Source: Mycogone perniciosa (taxonomy: Eukaryota > Ascomycota > Sordariomycetes > Hypocreales > Hypocreaceae). From it: a DNA stretch of 64,000 nt. The stretch is from contig JAOALB010000008.1 of assembly GCA_025331125.1 (NCBI GenBank), forward strand, positions 1 through 64,000. Direction: 5' to 3'. Every line of letters starts with the position of its first letter. The stretch's first letter is position 1. The position numbers were made by a program, and so were the translations under genes. Positions 61,281 to 64,000 of this stretch are shown here, in pieces. The notes under the pieces were generated by a model. That model had not been told where the DNA came from. It did no database searches and worked only from the letters and a program-made list of their open reading frames with translations.

Positions 61281-62168
61281 CAATTGGTACCAATGACCCC
61301 GAGGTTTCCCAACTCTGTGGGAAGTCACACGGAGACCCGATGCCAAAGGCATGCCCAACGCAGCGCCAGTGTAACATCGGCCAACGTATTCTTTGGAATC
61401 AATGCTTTTCTGGGTACAATGAAATATGGTTTTATTCCGGTACGTTGATACTTGGAGGTGTTCTAGAATCGATCCAGAGCTCTAACCTATCATAATAGGC
61501 TGCTGTGCCGCGGGTGGCGTCACTCCTGCGGGTTGTTCGTAAACACGAGCCCAAGAGCTGATTTCCGGGTTATGGGAAAGTGTTGTGATGCGGTTAGCTG
61601 CGAGCTCAGTTTGAGTGGCGGGGATTGATAGAAGAGATCTATACTTGTATTTATACAAATAAGATGGGAATTTATTAGACACGGCTTACATACTTGAGGA
61701 GTATTGGGCTGAAGAGCCTTACTAAAGCTTACCCCTTGATATTAATAATCAACTCTTTATACTCCAAACCGTTCTGGTGATGGGACAAGGCACCCTTGGA
61801 CCGAACTGACGTGGTGATCTAAGTGCGCCACTCGAAAGTAACGGAATTTACCAGGACTGACAGCGGAAACGAGCTGACAGATTACTAGGATCCATCAAGG
61901 AGGTGGATGACACAGAACACCAGAACCACCCGGGTGTAACACAGACGTGTGCTGTCAAATGCAATATAACCTGCACTATCAGCTACAATTGCTGAGGTGT
62001 ACACTTCACTTTTGCTGGTCTGGTATAACAGTTTGATTTTTGGAAGGAAGTTTTATGCTATTGTATAGTAAAGGTCGCCTAAGACCCGGTACTGACTAGA
62101 ACTCGCATATTAATAGACTCGTCTCCCCTCAACATTAATTTCTTCTAATATTCCCTCGTAGGAGTGAC
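61281..62168. other. Flank between transposase remnant and MYND pseudogene
   Basis: Normal composition, with short ORFs only. The segment 61930-62035 is the inverted copy of the repeat at 48318-48405. Confidence 0.45.
61930..62035 (-). repeat. Dispersed repeat, copy 2 (inverted)
   Basis: The reverse complement carries GTGAAGTGTACACCTCAGCA then ATTGTAGCTGATAGTG, matching copy 1 at 48318-48405. Confidence 0.55.
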
Positions 62169-63237
62169 CTAATGAGCGAAAGAATCACCAGTCAGAGTCT
62201 TGATTACATCTATCGCCCCAGGCGTCTCCTTCCACGCAGCAATTTGATAGCCAAGAGTCAAGCAAGCCTCTTCCTCCGTCCGCGGCGAGTACATTTCGGG
62301 CCTCATAATAGCAGCAGAGTGTTCATGAATGATCATGAGCTTCCAGAAGTGGCCATTGTACTCATCGATAAACTTGTACATATGACGTATTTGGTCCTTG
62401 GTCGTTTTGATAAGACGCCCGTTCTCCTCCGTGCCGCCCAGGAGAATGTTGCGACGGGACCCCAGGGCGTAACTGGGAAGCCAACGACAAATACCATCAA
62501 TAATCTCCGATGGTGCAGTGCCACGGAACGCCCTTCTAGCATTCTGAATAGCCTGCAAATCGAGAAAGGCTCGCAACTTGAGCAGTGCTACAGCCACGGC
62601 GTGGCTCAATTCGAGCCACTTGCCCGACCACATCCCATCCGGCGACTCAAGCACATCGGCGTCCTTGACATCCAAGAACGGCAGTTTCATGTCGCCCCAG
62701 TCGTAATAGCGGTCATTCCCGGTAGTCGCATACCACTTTGTGAAATCATAGGCCTCCTGGTCCCTGTTCAGGCGGATGTACAAGCCTGGGACGAGGCTCC
62801 GGACGCCCATGTTGTCACCGCGACTCAATCGCATCCAACAGATGATCCAGAGCAGTCTCGATGGCAATAGCGTGCCCGCCTGCAGAACCAAAGTGCTCGA
62901 GCAGAGCATCCGCCACTCCATAACGAGCGCGCATGTACGAACGCGTCTCATAGATACCTCAAAAGCGGCCGACCCCGGTCTCAAAGACCCGAGACCAACG
63001 GCCTGGTGCTTCTGAAAGGTTGCGTAGCTCTTCCTCCTCTCGGTCTAAATGCGTACGCGCCCTCTTGATCGCTACGCATGCCTTCTTGTGGCTGTTCCGA
63101 TGAGCTGCCTGGTGGTCTCGCCCGCAATAATATACGGTCTGGCAGCTTGAGCAACGGAGGAGACGGTCTTTGCGCTGGCAGACTTCGCAGGCCGGAGGTA
63201 CCAGGCTGGGAGTGTCTGGTGTGGACATTGTGGACAT
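62169..63237 (-). pseudogene. MYND zinc-finger protein gene, broken
   Basis: The minus-strand frame from MSTMSTPDTPS encodes a MYND finger (CEVCQRKDRLLRCSSCQ, then YYCGRDHQAAH, HKKAC) and runs to VGRF, where TGA occurs at 62959-62961; as I recall the family, Trp stands here. Past that stop the same frame continues IYETRSYMRARYGVADALLE to about 62840. The conserved remainder (SRGDNMGVRSLVPGLYIRLN, then YDWGDMKLPFLDVKDADVLE, LSHAVAVALLKLRAFLDLQ) is in another frame, so one base has been gained or two lost. Two independent lesions make it a pseudogene unless an unusual intron removes both, which would also remove conserved residues. The MYND family mediates protein contacts; the specific role is unknown. 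Confidence 0.75.
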
Positions 63238-64000
63238 TGAGGAATGAAGGAGAGTAGCCTTGGAGATGAGACGATATGAGACGAGAGAAAAGTAGCACAA
63301 GTCCTGATACTACTGATCTCAGTCAAGGACCAAGAAGTCCCTTTGCGTTGGGACGTTGCGAGTTCACCGCATGTCGGCAGTTGAATAATACGGGGAGGTT
63401 CACCCCCTTGGTAGTGGTAAACATGTGAGTATGCACGTGACATGTCTATTTATGTTCTCTTCCTCAACGCACAATCATTCCCGAACATAGAGAGGATGTG
63501 ATAGAATGAAACATGGGAGGGATTTCGGAAACCAATACAGGGCCCTATCAGGTGTCTCCAGTCTATGACCGGGCTGCAAATGTTTGAAGTCGTCGAGGCA
63601 ATAAGGAGCAGTGTGGCTGATGATACACTTATAACCTCAAACCACAAACGTAGCTAGCAAACCTTGACATGAAGACTAATGCGGAAGCGGAGCTGGTCTA
63701 CACAAGGGTTTTTGGAGCATATTAAGCATTGCTTCGGAGTGCAACAACTAGCGTCCATGGTAGCCAATGTAGGCGTTTGCAACTATATGAGAGTATCAGA
63801 GACTTTGACGTCATGCACTTGCTGAGATATCTTGGGTCTTTTGGGTTGGGTGTTTGTACGAAGTACATACTTCATATGGTATGTGGAATTGTTGGATGGA
63901 CAAACGTACTCTGTAGCACGAAATGCACAAACAGTCAAGGCCCTTCCTGCAAGTCAATTCAGCCGAAGCGGGTCTGAATATGGCTTCAACAAAACAAACA
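63238..64000. other. Window end, no gene seen
   Basis: No supported coding region. One copy of TACGAAGTAC lies near 63857. The sequence probably contains the former promoter of the MYND gene. Confidence 0.45.

Noticed and set aside
1..64000. tRNA, rRNA or CRISPR features
   Set aside because: I looked for T-loop motifs, rRNA-like stretches and regular spacer-repeat arrays and saw nothing that meets the pattern. A covariance-model scan would be decisive for tRNAs.

Overview
The window is genomic DNA of a filamentous ascomycete, most likely a Sordariomycete and plausibly of the order Hypocreales (inferred from the protein set and intron style, not from a search). Genes carry short introns of about 50-120 nt with GT..AG ends and CTRAY-type branch points. 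The proteins are typical of this group: a fungal 14-3-3 protein, a class IV chitin synthase with its Skt5 activator, a P-IIA Ca2+-ATPase and a polo kinase. An AT-saturated block shows C-to-T and G-to-A decay like that left by repeat-induced point mutation (RIP).

From 1 to about 47.3 kb the window is conserved euchromatin. In order it holds a 14-3-3 protein (-), a secreted class 3 lipase (-), a small secreted protein (-), ribosomal protein eL36 (+), a TUG/ASPL-type UBX protein (-), proteasome subunit beta-3 (+), a SERCA-type Ca2+ pump (-), a DH-PH RhoGEF (+), an Rtc3/SBDS-like protein (+), a small four-helix membrane protein (-), an unidentified gene (-), an OPA3-like protein (-), a polo-like kinase (+), a class IV chitin synthase (-) and an Skt5/Chs4-type Sel1-repeat activator ending in a CaaX box (+). 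Several neighbours are functionally related. The Cdc48 adaptor and the proteasome subunit are transcribed divergently from a gap of about 0.75 kb. The chitin synthase and its predicted activator are divergent neighbours across a gap of about 6.7 kb that has no convincing gene.

From about 48 to 62 kb the window is a transposon graveyard. It contains an inverted-repeat element with a smaller foldback inside it, two solo LTRs of one family, a solo LTR of a Gypsy family with perfect 5-bp target duplications, a MITE-like foldback, and an AT-rich nest. In the nest a Ty3/Gypsy element with two LTRs and an AAAGA target duplication has split a Tc1/mariner-type transposase gene. A small cysteine-rich secreted protein, an effector-like candidate, lies among these repeats at 53.8-54.1 kb. 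Beyond the repeats, 62.2-63.2 kb holds a MYND zinc-finger gene broken by a stop codon and a frameshift.

No tRNA, rRNA or CRISPR array was recognised. A short near-palindromic motif (TACGGAGTAC / TACGAAGTA) recurs in the gaps between genes across the whole window. I did not find a clearly new multi-gene system. The best leads are the chitin synthase-activator pair, the OPA3/unknown-gene overlap, the dispersed motif and the repeat-embedded secreted protein.
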